DNA of 16,353 bases, from the NCBI GenBank assembly GCA_958352145.1, contig CATWNM010000042.1:1-16353 (forward strand). Reading direction: 5' to 3'. A program made the translations under genes and the position numbers. Below the pieces are notes generated by a model. It saw only the letters and a program-made list of their open reading frames with translations. It ran no database searches and was not told the origin of the DNA. The stretch's first letter is position 1. Each line of letters opens with the position of its first letter. The DNA is from an uncultured Eubacteriales bacterium. GTDB taxonomy: Bacteria > Bacillota > Clostridia > Oscillospirales > CAG-272. Positions 1 through 5,772 of the stretch are shown here, in pieces.

Positions 1-165
1 GATGCGCCGTTCTTGGTGGCCGCAAGCGCGGCGGGCGTGCTTGGAGGTGTTCTCGGCCGCATGCTGGCGGGCAGGCTGCGGGAGCGGACCGTGCGGCTCT
101 TGTATCAAGGCGCGCTCGTGTTTATCATGGCTATGTGTGCGTACAACGTTGTAACGGCGTTGTAA
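1..165 (+). CDS. TSUP family (TauE/SafE-like) membrane permease, C-terminal fragment
   Basis: Reading frame 1 is open from the first base to a TAA at 163-165 and gives the last 54 residues of a protein whose start lies outside the window. The visible part has a small-residue-rich helix (AAGVLGGVLGRMLAG), a short basic loop (RLRERTVR) and a final hydrophobic helix ending in YNVVTAL. A Gly-rich GG-LG segment, a basic loop and one last helix is the usual ending of TauE/SafE (TSUP) permeases, which export sulfite, sulfoacetate or related organic anions. The substrate cannot be told from this fragment. The family call rests on pattern resemblance over a short stretch and is moderately sure. No terminator follows directly; the hairpin at 359-404 could serve it. 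Confidence 0.55.
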   Translation, partial: DAPFLVAASAAGVLGGVLGRMLAGRLRERTVRLLYQGALVFIMAMCAYNVVTAL

Positions 166-358
166 GCGGATTTCACCGTGAAATTACTGTATCGCATTGC
201 GAAACGCTGCCATCTGGCTGTCAATCCATATGGAGCGCATGTGCGTGGCGGGCTTCCAAGGGTGAAAACCTTTGATGAATTCGTTATAAAACGCGGTATC
301 AGCGGAAAGGCGATATTTTCTACTTGAGTAATGATATTTCAATCGAAAATGAAAATAT
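166..358. other. Spacer without a convincing gene
   Basis: This stretch lies between the permease stop and the tRNA terminator. It contains a GTG-started 49-codon frame (178-327) with no ribosome binding site, and a small palindrome ATTTCAC-C-GTGAAAT around 170-184. Nothing else supports a gene. The composition is close to coding, so a decayed gene remnant is possible but not shown. Confidence 0.4.
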
Positions 359-404
359 AAAAATTCCCGGAAACACTGTATTTTCAGCGTTTTCGGGAAT
401 TTTT
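359..404 (-). terminator. Rho-independent terminator of the tRNA unit (bidirectional)
   Basis: AAAAATTCCCG (359-369) pairs perfectly with CGGGAATTTTT (394-404), and the stem continues inward through AAAC/GTTT and CTG/CAG. Both strands end in a T-run, so it can stop tRNA transcription on the minus strand 5 nt after the fMet CCA end. It can also stop transcription from the permease on the plus strand. Confidence 0.8.
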
Positions 405-408
405 ATAT

Positions 409-484
409 TGGTTGCGGGGACAGGACTTGAACCTGCGGCCTCCGGGTTATGAGCCCGACGAGCTACCAACTGCTCTACCCCGCG
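409..484 (-). tRNA. Initiator tRNA-fMet (anticodon CAU)
   Basis: On the minus strand a full cloverleaf is visible. The acceptor arm is CGCGGGG/CCCCGCA with encoded CCA (409-411), the anticodon loop is CTCATAA (anticodon CAU), and the T-loop is TTCAAGT. The unpaired C1:A72 at the end of the acceptor stem and the three consecutive G-C pairs (GGG/CCC) at the base of the anticodon loop are the two hallmarks of the bacterial initiator tRNA. It is therefore tRNA-fMet rather than elongator Met or tRNA-Ile2. It is the second gene of a two-tRNA transcript, 7 nt after tRNA-Leu. Confidence 0.95.
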
Positions 485-491
485 ATATTAC

Positions 492-578
492 TGGTGCCGG
501 AAACCGGGCTCGAACCGGTACGAGTGTTACCTCACGGGATTTTAAGTCCCGGGCGTCTGCCAATTCCGCCACTCCGGC
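492..578 (-). tRNA. tRNA-Leu (anticodon UAA)
   Basis: The minus strand gives an 87-nt class II tRNA. Its acceptor arm is GCCGGAG/TTCCGGC with encoded CCA (492-494). The D-arm contains AATTGGCAGACGC, the anticodon stem is CGGGA/TCCCG around loop CTTAAAA (anticodon UAA), and there is a long variable arm before the T-arm loop TTCGAGC. The long variable arm plus the UAA anticodon identify leucine. It is the first gene after the tRNA promoter, about 19 nt downstream of the predicted transcription start. Confidence 0.95.
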
Positions 579-603
579 ACGATTACCTTTCGGCAACGTA
601 TCT

Positions 604-632
604 ATGATAGCATATCTGTATTAGATTGTCAA
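604..632 (-). promoter_or_regulatory. Sigma-A promoter for the tRNA-Leu/tRNA-fMet unit
   Basis: Read on the minus strand, TTGACA (627-632) and TATCAT (604-609) are separated by exactly 17 nt. This is a near-consensus promoter pointing at the tRNA pair. Its strength fits stable RNA expression. Confidence 0.85.
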
Positions 633-722
633 TACTTTTTGATAAAAAACAGGCATTCCATTTGATGGAAAGGCGGTTTCTCGTTTTTTTGATTTTTGCG
701 CTTTGTTTCGGAAAAGCGGGGA

Positions 723-762
723 ACTGGATTGACTTTTTTTCACAAATGCATTATAATCCAGT
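723..762 (+). promoter_or_regulatory. Promoter of the araC-type/kinase operon, flanked by an inverted repeat
   Basis: TTGACT (729-734) and TATAAT (752-757) are spaced by 17 nt, so transcription should begin near 764 and leave a leader of about 98 nt. The promoter is bracketed by ACTGGATT (723-730) and its exact reverse complement AATCCAGT (755-762), which overlap the -35 and -10. Such placement would suit an operator, possibly autoregulatory. The rest of the 579-861 spacer shows a small hairpin TTCCAT-TTG-ATGGAA (658-672) and no gene. Confidence 0.75.
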
Positions 763-861
763 ACAGAGATGTCCAATAATTCAAATATAACCGGATTTTT
801 TTTGTTCGTATGGTGATTTGTGTTTTTTCACCGTATAGGTTCAGTTTTTTCGGAGGCGTCG

Positions 862-1746
862 ATGAACGAATATAATATTTACCGGCTGGGAACGGAAAAA
901 TATGCATTTATTAATTCACATGTTGAATATGAGGGAACGTTTTGCATAGAAAAAGCGGGAATCACCTATCCGGATAAGAGTTATTACATAGACCGCAAAT
1001 GCATGGAAAGCCCGTTTTACAAGTATATGTACGTTTTTGAATATGTAATTTCGGGAATGGGCTATGTAGAGTGCGACCATGAAGTTTATAAGGTGAAAGC
1101 GGGAGATTTTTATCTTTTATCCAGCCGTCATCTGCATAAATATTACTGCGACCCGGAGCATCCATATACCAAGATCTGGATCAATGTCGGCGGGCGGCTG
1201 CTGAATGAGATGATGCTGCTTTATAATTTACAGAGCGGTATCGTTATCAAGCAAATGGACTGTCGAAAGACCTTCGATGTGATTCTGGATGAATGCGCGC
1301 GGATCGACGCGCACACCAAGCAGACGATTTATCGAAACGTTTTTAAGTACATTGTTCGCTTGCTGGATCAATTGACGTGCGATTCGCTTTGTGATGCGCA
1401 TGCGCCCGCTTCCTATAAAATCCGGGATTTTATCGATTCAAACATACAGTCTAATATCGGGCTTGGCGATATCGCCAACAAGTTTTTTTTCAGCAAGTCC
1501 TATATTATAGCCTGTTTCAAAGACGAATTTGGACTGTCGCCCAAACAGTATATTCTGCAAAAAAAGATTGAAACGGCTAAAAATATGCTCGAAGAAACCG
1601 ATATGAATATTCAGAAAATCGCGGAGATGCTGCATTTTTCAGACAGCCATCATTTTTCCAATACATTTAAAAAGCAGATGGGCATGACGCCGATGGAATA
1701 CCGGCGCAAAACGCTTGGATTGACTTTGGGAGGCGCAGGTAAGTGA
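862..1746 (+). CDS. AraC family transcriptional regulator
   Basis: The product is a 294-residue one-component DNA-binding regulator. Residues about 55-95 form a cupin-like sensing segment (GMGYVE, then VKAGDFYLL and a His pair at H90/H92). Residues about 185-283 hold the two helix-turn-helix units of the AraC/XylS domain, with the family ending F-x-x-x-F-K-K-x-x-G-x-T-P-x-E-Y-R-R. The start at 862 was chosen because GGAGG (852-856) lies 5 nt before it; an in-frame ATG at 820 has no such site. The gene overlaps the following kinase gene by 4 nt, so the two are co-translated. Family knowledge suggests a small-molecule ligand, often a sugar, bound by the cupin; nothing here names it. The palindrome around its promoter suggests autoregulation. 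Confidence 0.9.
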   Translation: MNEYNIYRLGTEKYAFINSHVEYEGTFCIEKAGITYPDKSYYIDRKCMESPFYKYMYVFEYVISGMGYVECDHEVYKVKAGDFYLLSSRHLHKYYCDPEHPYTKIWINVGGRLLNEMMLLYNLQSGIVIKQMDCRKTFDVILDECARIDAHTKQTIYRNVFKYIVRLLDQLTCDSLCDAHAPASYKIRDFIDSNIQSNIGLGDIANKFFFSKSYIIACFKDEFGLSPKQYILQKKIETAKNMLEETDMNIQKIAEMLHFSDSHHFSNTFKKQMGMTPMEYRRKTLGLTLGGAGK

Positions 1747-2267
1747 ACATTGTTTTGATTGGAATGCCGGGATGCGGAAAAAGCACGGTGGGCGTTGTGC
1801 TGGCCAAGGCAGAGGGAATGCATTTTTGCGATACCGATCTTGTAATTCAGCAGAGGCAGGAAAGGAAACTGCAGGAGATCATCAACACAGACGGGATCGA
1901 AGCGTTTCTTCGCTGCGAGGAGGAAGCGCTGCTTTCGATCTGCTGTGAGGATACTGTGATTGCCACAGGTGGAAGCGCAGTTTATTCGGATCGTGCCATG
2001 CGATGGTTGAAAAAAAACGCAGTAACCGTATACCTGCGCGCCGAAGCGCGTGAGATCGCTTTCCGTTTGGCAAATTTGAAAGACAGAGGCGTGGCGATCG
2101 GCCGCGGAATGAGTATTTACGACCTGTATCGCGAGCGAGCGCCGCTCTACGAGCGGTACGCCGATATTGTGGTGGACGAGCGCGGCGCGTCGATTCCGAA
2201 AACAGTGGAAAAGCTTTCGGCGCTGCTTGCGCCGTATCGGACAGCAGGGCGGCAGATGGAGTGCTGA
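1743..2267 (+). CDS. Shikimate kinase-like P-loop kinase
   Basis: The product is a 174-residue protein starting at GTG inside the previous stop (GTGA overlap), with GGAGG upstream. It carries the P-loop GMPGCGKST (residues 7-15), the DTD motif (D30/D32), R57 in a FLRCEEE context, and a C-terminal R-x-P-L-Y-x-x-Y-A-D segment with R132. This matches the shikimate kinase fold, which phosphorylates the 3-OH of shikimate in aromatic amino-acid synthesis. Two points are unusual. The GGG substrate motif reads GGS (76-78), and the lid, normally rich in Arg and ending in R-P-L-L, reads KDRGVAIGRG. No other aro gene is near and it is coupled to an AraC-type regulator. A substrate other than shikimate is possible; the kinase fold itself is sure. 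Confidence 0.75.
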   Translation: MNIVLIGMPGCGKSTVGVVLAKAEGMHFCDTDLVIQQRQERKLQEIINTDGIEAFLRCEEEALLSICCEDTVIATGGSAVYSDRAMRWLKKNAVTVYLRAEAREIAFRLANLKDRGVAIGRGMSIYDLYRERAPLYERYADIVVDERGASIPKTVEKLSALLAPYRTAGRQMEC

Positions 2268-2353
2268 ACCGGTGCGGATTTATTTTCTCAGTTTCTTTTT
2301 ATTTTTCTGAAAACCATCATCATACGGTCACAAATATGGTTTATACTAGTAAA

Positions 2354-2507
2354 TGTAGAGGCGCTACAACAGACCGCCCGCCGCGCTGAAATGGGCGGAA
2401 ATGTGCATTGCCTACCCCCCTATGGGCAATGCACATTGGGCGCGGACAAGCTATTTTTAAAAATATATATTTTTTCAATATAAGGGAGCGGAATCCGCTC
2501 TTTTTTT
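2354..2507 (+). ncRNA. Candidate structured RNA with intrinsic terminator (aroK-like/mgsA spacer)
   Basis: The spacer 2268-2692 has no credible gene but shows dense pairing. There is a hairpin TGTAG/CTACA (2354-2358/2364-2368) and CCGCCC/GGGCGG (2374-2379/2393-2398). CCGCGC/GCGCGG (2381-2386/2440-2445) crosses the previous pairing as a pseudoknot. A perfect 13-bp stem follows (2400-2412/2425-2437). The run ends in GAGCGG-AAT-CCGCTC plus seven T (2486-2507), a good terminator. A TATACT box (2342-2347) would start transcription at about the first hairpin base, but no good -35 is seen. No plus-strand gene follows, so a free-standing RNA or a long 3' UTR of the kinase operon is more likely than a riboswitch. 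I match it to no known family. Confidence 0.45.
2486..2507 (+). terminator. Rho-independent terminator
   Basis: The stem GAGCGG (2486-2491) / CCGCTC (2495-2500) has loop AAT and is followed by seven T (2501-2507). It ends either the araC-type/kinase transcript or the RNA candidate upstream. Confidence 0.8.
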
Positions 2508-2563
2508 GTCGTCCGCGGAGCGTTGGCAGCTTTGCGGCAGGGCGTTTTTCGCCGCGTTTTAAA

Positions 2564-2587
2564 AATGGATTCGCTTGCGGATCCGGC
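2564..2587 (-). terminator. Possible terminator of mgsA
   Basis: On the minus strand the hairpin GGATCCGC/GCGAATCC (one wobble pair), at roughly 2568-2585, is followed by ATTTTTAAAA. It lies about 110 nt past the mgsA stop and is the best minus-strand stop signal in this spacer. The nearby perfect stem GACGGACG/CGTCCGTC (2619-2626/2636-2643) has its T-rich side (CTTTCTTTTC) on the plus strand instead. Confidence 0.4.
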
Positions 2588-2692
2588 AAGCCGGGCAACG
2601 GTGTTGATTGGCTTTTTTGACGGACGAAAAAACTGCGTCCGTCCTTTCTTTTCATCTGCGCCATATTTTTACGCCAAAGACGCACGAATCGG

Positions 2693-3169
2693 CTATTTCA
2701 GCGCTTTTGCCCGGTTTTGAATTTGTTTTGTATAGTTGATAACGGTATGATCGTATTCTTCGTTCATAAATTTTGAGGTGATGATAAAATCCGCCGAGGC
2801 TTTATTGTTTGCAATCGGAATATCATAAACCTGTGCGATGCGCAGCAGCGCTTTGACATCCGGATCATGCGGCTGCGCGGTCAGCGGATCCGAAAAGAAA
2901 ATCACGAGATCGATCTTTCCCTCGACGATCTTTGCGCCGATTTGTTGATCGCCGCCGAGCGGGCCGCTGTTGTACCCTTTGACAGGCAGACCGGTCGCAT
3001 CGGTGACCATGCGCGCGGTCGTACCTGTACCGCACAGAAAATGCCGGGATAATATCTCCCGGTTTTGTCCGCACCAGTCGATCAGTGCGGCTTTTTTTGA
3101 ATCGTGCGCGATTAGCGCGATGTTTTTTTGCTTGCCGATAGTTAGGACGAGAAAATCATCCTGTATCAT
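2693..3169 (-). CDS. mgsA: Methylglyoxal synthase
   Basis: The product is a 158-residue cytosolic enzyme converting dihydroxyacetone phosphate to methylglyoxal and phosphate, a bypass that relieves triose-phosphate accumulation. All active-site positions known from the E. coli enzyme can be matched with an offset of three: H22, K26, T48/T50/T51 in GTGTTARM, G69 in the SGPLGGDQQIG stretch, D74, D94, and H101/D104 in PHDPDVKALLR. GGAGG sits 4 nt before the ATG. The protein is slightly longer than the E. coli form through its C-terminal end (IINYTKQ-type tail). It lies 60 nt downstream of the hydroxyacid dehydrogenase on the same strand with no terminator seen between, so it may be the last gene of that operon. 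Confidence 0.95.
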   Translation of the reverse strand: MIQDDFLVLTIGKQKNIALIAHDSKKAALIDWCGQNREILSRHFLCGTGTTARMVTDATGLPVKGYNSGPLGGDQQIGAKIVEGKIDLVIFFSDPLTAQPHDPDVKALLRIAQVYDIPIANNKASADFIITSKFMNEEYDHTVINYTKQIQNRAKALK

Positions 3170-3229
3170 ATATCCTCCAAAATTGCAGTTGTGTGCGCCG
3201 GATTGACGTAAGACGACGATGTAACTATT

Positions 3230-4189
3230 TTAGCGGCGGGAGAAATCTATACGGTTTCTGGAACCGCCGTTTAGAAAATCTTCAATGTTTTTAACGATTT
3301 CATCGAGGCACCGGCGTCTTGCCTCAAGCGCGCCCCAGGCCATATGCGGCGTTAGCAGAACGTTTTGCAGGGCTCGGATCTCATGGAACGGGTGCGTCGT
3401 TGGAAAAGGCTCGATAGAATAGACGTCCGAGGCAAATCCGCCGAGATTACCCGCAAGCAGCGCGGCCGCAACGGCCGCTTCGTCGGTGACTGCGCCGCGC
3501 GCTACATTGATGAGGATTGCATCCCGTTTCATCTGCGCAAGCTCAGGCGCGCCGATCAGCCCGCGCGTTCCGTCGTTTAGCGGGGTGTGCAGAGAAACGA
3601 CGTCGGACTCGGATAAAAGCGTGCTTAGCGGAACGCAGGAGAGCGTTTCGGACGGCGTGCGGGTAAAAGCGAGCACACGGCAGCCGAATGCTTCGGCAAC
3701 TTTTGCTACCTGCCTGCCGATTGCGCCCGCGCCGACAATGCCCCAAGTTTTTCCGCAGAGTTCATGGTAGACGGGGGAGAGCAGATTTGCAACGCCGCTT
3801 TGCTGATATACGCCGGCTTGAATGGCTTCCGTATAGGCGCCTAGCTTTTCGAGCAGCGTCAGCGCCATCAGAACGGTAAGCTGCGCCACGCTGTGCGTGG
3901 AATAGCCCCGGACATTGCAGACGCCGATTCCGCGTGCGCGGCAAATGTCGAGATCGATGTTGTCGTATCCGGTTGCGAACTCACAGATCAGCTTCAAATG
4001 CGCTGCGCCTTGCAGATTGTCCGCTCCGAGTTTTATTTTGTTAACAATGGCGACATCTGCGTCCAAGAGACGCTGCGGCGCTTCTTCCGGTTTTGTATTT
4101 TGATAGATCGTCAGTTCGCCGAATTGCCTGAGTTTTTGAAAATCCAATCCTTCGCCGAGCGTAGCGGCGTCTAAAAGAATCAGTTTCAT
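3230..4189 (-). CDS. D-2-hydroxyacid dehydrogenase, NAD(P)-dependent
   Basis: The product is a 319-residue oxidoreductase of the D-isomer-specific 2-hydroxyacid dehydrogenase family (glycerate, lactate and phosphoglycerate dehydrogenase relatives). The Rossmann motif is GAGAIG (153-158). The catalytic trio is R231 in NVARGAV, E260 in YSIEPFP and H282 in LTPHMAW. At the end of the second Rossmann strand the residues are AFTRT, where NAD-specific members carry an acidic residue. An Arg here is usual for NADP(H) use, so that cofactor is inferred. The start codon overlaps the stop of the upstream hydrolase by 4 nt (ATGA), showing translational coupling. The substrate is not evident; glyoxylate/hydroxypyruvate or another 2-ketoacid fits the family. 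Confidence 0.88.
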   Translation of the reverse strand: MKLILLDAATLGEGLDFQKLRQFGELTIYQNTKPEEAPQRLLDADVAIVNKIKLGADNLQGAAHLKLICEFATGYDNIDLDICRARGIGVCNVRGYSTHSVAQLTVLMALTLLEKLGAYTEAIQAGVYQQSGVANLLSPVYHELCGKTWGIVGAGAIGRQVAKVAEAFGCRVLAFTRTPSETLSCVPLSTLLSESDVVSLHTPLNDGTRGLIGAPELAQMKRDAILINVARGAVTDEAAVAAALLAGNLGGFASDVYSIEPFPTTHPFHEIRALQNVLLTPHMAWGALEARRRCLDEIVKNIEDFLNGGSRNRIDFSRR

Positions 4190-4962
4190 GACAAGTCACT
4201 CCGTTTTTGACTGAACAGCCAGTCGCACAGTCCTTTTGTATCGGCCATTCGCGTCCAAATTCCATGTCCCGCGCCCTCAAACGCGTCAAAGCGTAGATTG
4301 CGCATGCCCGCGCCGATCAGCACTTTCTGCATCGCCAGCGCGCTTGCATAGGGGACCGCTGCGTCCTTGGTTCCGTGGAAAATCCAGATCGCCGTGCCGG
4401 TCATCTGTGCGGCCTGTGCGGGTGAACCCGCGCCTGCGACAGGGATCGCCGCCGCAAAAGTATGCGGATACCGGGCCAACATATCCCAGACCGCGAACGC
4501 ACCCATAGAAAGGCCAACGGTGTACAGCCTCGTGGGATCTACGGACAGGTTTGTCCGCGCGTCTGAAAACAATTCGATCGCAGCCTGCATATGTGCGGTC
4601 TGCGGCAGGGAATTCGCATCGAACGTTTCGCTGTCCCAACGCTCGACGCCGACCCATTTGTCAGTTTTGGGACAGCAGGGCGCCAGTACGATCGCCGCGT
4701 CTTTGTATTGGCTTGCTTCAAAGTTTCGCAGAAATTTCGCTTCAGCGGTGTAAATATGCGAGTTGTCGTCGCAGCGCACGCCCGAACTGTGCATATAAAG
4801 CAGCAGCGGATACTGCTTTGAACGATCGAAATTTTGCGGGAGATAAAGCTGATACAGCAGCCGGACGCCGTTTTGCGCCGGATATACCAGCGCGTTCCAG
4901 CCCGCGCTCAGACGCTCGGGAATCTTGGAAGTTTCGGTATAGTTCAACGTTTGATTTTGCAT
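4186..4962 (-). CDS. Alpha/beta hydrolase (esterase/peptidase-like, PHB-depolymerase-type)
   Basis: The product is a cytosolic serine hydrolase of about 258 residues with no signal peptide. Numbering from the upper of two adjacent ATGs, the nucleophile elbow is GLSMGA (S153), the acid is D201 in HGTKDAAVP and the base is H234 in GAGHGIW. An N-terminal strand-rich part (LLYQLYLPQNF, then YPLLLYMHSSG) carries the oxyanion region. The layout resembles the prolyl-oligopeptidase/PHB-depolymerase-like hydrolases often annotated as putative esterases. Two ATGs occur in tandem (4965 and 4962); GAGG at 4969-4972 is 3 nt from the first but 6 nt from the second, so 4962 is preferred. It is the first gene of an operon with the dehydrogenase, overlapping it by 4 nt. 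The natural substrate is unknown. Confidence 0.8.
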   Translation of the reverse strand: MQNQTLNYTETSKIPERLSAGWNALVYPAQNGVRLLYQLYLPQNFDRSKQYPLLLYMHSSGVRCDDNSHIYTAEAKFLRNFEASQYKDAAIVLAPCCPKTDKWVGVERWDSETFDANSLPQTAHMQAAIELFSDARTNLSVDPTRLYTVGLSMGAFAVWDMLARYPHTFAAAIPVAGAGSPAQAAQMTGTAIWIFHGTKDAAVPYASALAMQKVLIGAGMRNLRFDAFEGAGHGIWTRMADTKGLCDWLFSQKRSDLS

Positions 4963-5002
4963 CATGTACCTCGACAGTTAAAAATGGAAATGTATTGTAT
5001 CC

Positions 5003-5011
5003 ATAATAGCA
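5003..5011 (-). promoter_or_regulatory. Extended -10 promoter of the hydrolase operon
   Basis: The minus strand reads TGCTATTAT, a TGn-extended -10 (hexamer TATTAT at 5003-5008). It lies about 30 nt upstream of the hydrolase ribosome binding site. A -35 match is poor, as is common for extended -10 promoters. Confidence 0.5.
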
Positions 5012-5060
5012 CAAATTTTGGAAAAGTGGAATATGGCGCCGGAAATTTTTTGGAAAAATA

Positions 5061-5531
5061 TCAGCGTATTTTCTGTTTCAAACGCAGGCACTCCGTTTTC
5101 ATATCCAGCGTTGCCGGCGTGCATTCAAGCAGCGTCGCAGCTTCGAAAATGCTGTGCCCATTTTGAAGCGCCGTCAGCAAGTCTTTGTCTGAAATCAGCA
5201 GTTCCGCGGCGAAGAGATCGGCTTCATATTCCTGCCGGCCGATTTGTGAAAATATAGATGCGTCGGTGAAGCCGGATGCCGCGTAAGGCCGGTGCAGGAT
5301 ATGATGGCCGAGTTCATGCGCGCATACGGCGGCGGCTTCCTCCCTTTGCAGCGCGGCGTTCAGCGCAATAAATGCGTTTCGGAGCACGATTTTGTAAAGT
5401 CCTTTCAGCCGGCCGAGTTCGCAGACCATGATTTCCGCGCCGCACATCGCCGCGAGTTGAAACGGATTGCCGGTTCCAAAGCGGCTGCGTACGGATTCCG
5501 CTGTCTGCAAAATTTCATTAGCTGAATGCAT
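5061..5531 (-). CDS. ImmA/IrrE family metallopeptidase
   Basis: The product is a 156-residue zinc protease-like protein. The HELGH motif (residues 72-76) gives two His ligands and the catalytic Glu, and E103 in the EYEADLFAAELL segment is the expected third ligand. In ImmA-type proteins such a domain cleaves an XRE-family repressor to induce mobile elements; in IrrE it controls stress genes. Here it stands alone, with no N-terminal helix-turn-helix and no adjacent XRE gene; the nearest XRE gene lies over 2 kb away beyond two other genes. The ribosome binding site GGAGGTGATC is an almost complete anti-16S match just before the ATG. Its own extended -10 (TGCTATACT, 5551-5559) lies immediately upstream. 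The target protein is unknown. Confidence 0.85.
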   Translation of the reverse strand: MHSANEILQTAESVRSRFGTGNPFQLAAMCGAEIMVCELGRLKGLYKIVLRNAFIALNAALQREEAAAVCAHELGHHILHRPYAASGFTDASIFSQIGRQEYEADLFAAELLISDKDLLTALQNGHSIFEAATLLECTPATLDMKTECLRLKQKIR

Positions 5532-5550
5532 AAGATCACCTCCAAAAAGC

Positions 5551-5559
5551 AGTATAGCA
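5551..5559 (-). promoter_or_regulatory. Extended -10 promoter of the ImmA-like gene
   Basis: The minus strand reads TGCTATACT, with the hexamer TATACT at 5551-5556. It predicts a very short leader of roughly 13 nt that is mostly ribosome binding site. No good -35 is visible. Confidence 0.5.
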
Positions 5560-5641
5560 AAAGAGCAGACCGATAAATGGGACTTGAAGCCGAATAATCG
5601 GAATTTTATTCCCCAAATGCCTTTTCTTTTGTCGAGCCCGG

Positions 5642-5690
5642 TGCTATAATAATGTCTACCGAATAAACCGTAAAACGGTTTATTCGGTAG
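5642..5690 (+). promoter_or_regulatory. MATE promoter with a perfect 16-bp inverted repeat at the start site
   Basis: An extended -10 (TGCTATAAT, 5642-5650) is followed after 5 nt by CTACCGAATAAACCGT (5656-5671), loop AAA, and the exact reverse complement ACGGTTTATTCGGTAG (5675-5690). Transcription should start at about the first base of the palindrome, so a protein bound there would block initiation. The stem is not followed by a T-run, which argues against a terminator. As RNA it would form a stable 5' hairpin. The sequence shows an operator-like site; which regulator binds is not known from this window. Confidence 0.7.
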
Positions 5691-5772
5691 AATTTAGGCT
5701 TTGTTTGGTACGCATGATAATAAAAGCATTCTGCGGCGTTTTGTTTCCGAAGGCAAAAAGAGGGGTCTTGAT

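Noticed and set aside
178..327. GTG-started 49-codon frame after the permease
   Set aside because: It has no ribosome binding site and no recognisable domain; kept only as a possible remnant.
412..624. 70-codon plus-strand frame over the tRNA genes
   Set aside because: It is only the antisense of two complete tRNAs and has no ribosome binding site.
2354..2368. TAGAGGCGC resembling the first conserved bases of the lysine riboswitch
   Set aside because: The other conserved lysine-riboswitch elements are missing and no lysine gene follows; the bases are explained by a small hairpin.
2341..2685. 114-codon minus-strand frame and overlapping plus frames in the mgsA/kinase spacer
   Set aside because: They run through terminators and hairpins, are basic and low in recognisable pattern, and lack ribosome binding sites. 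The structured RNA reading explains the region better.
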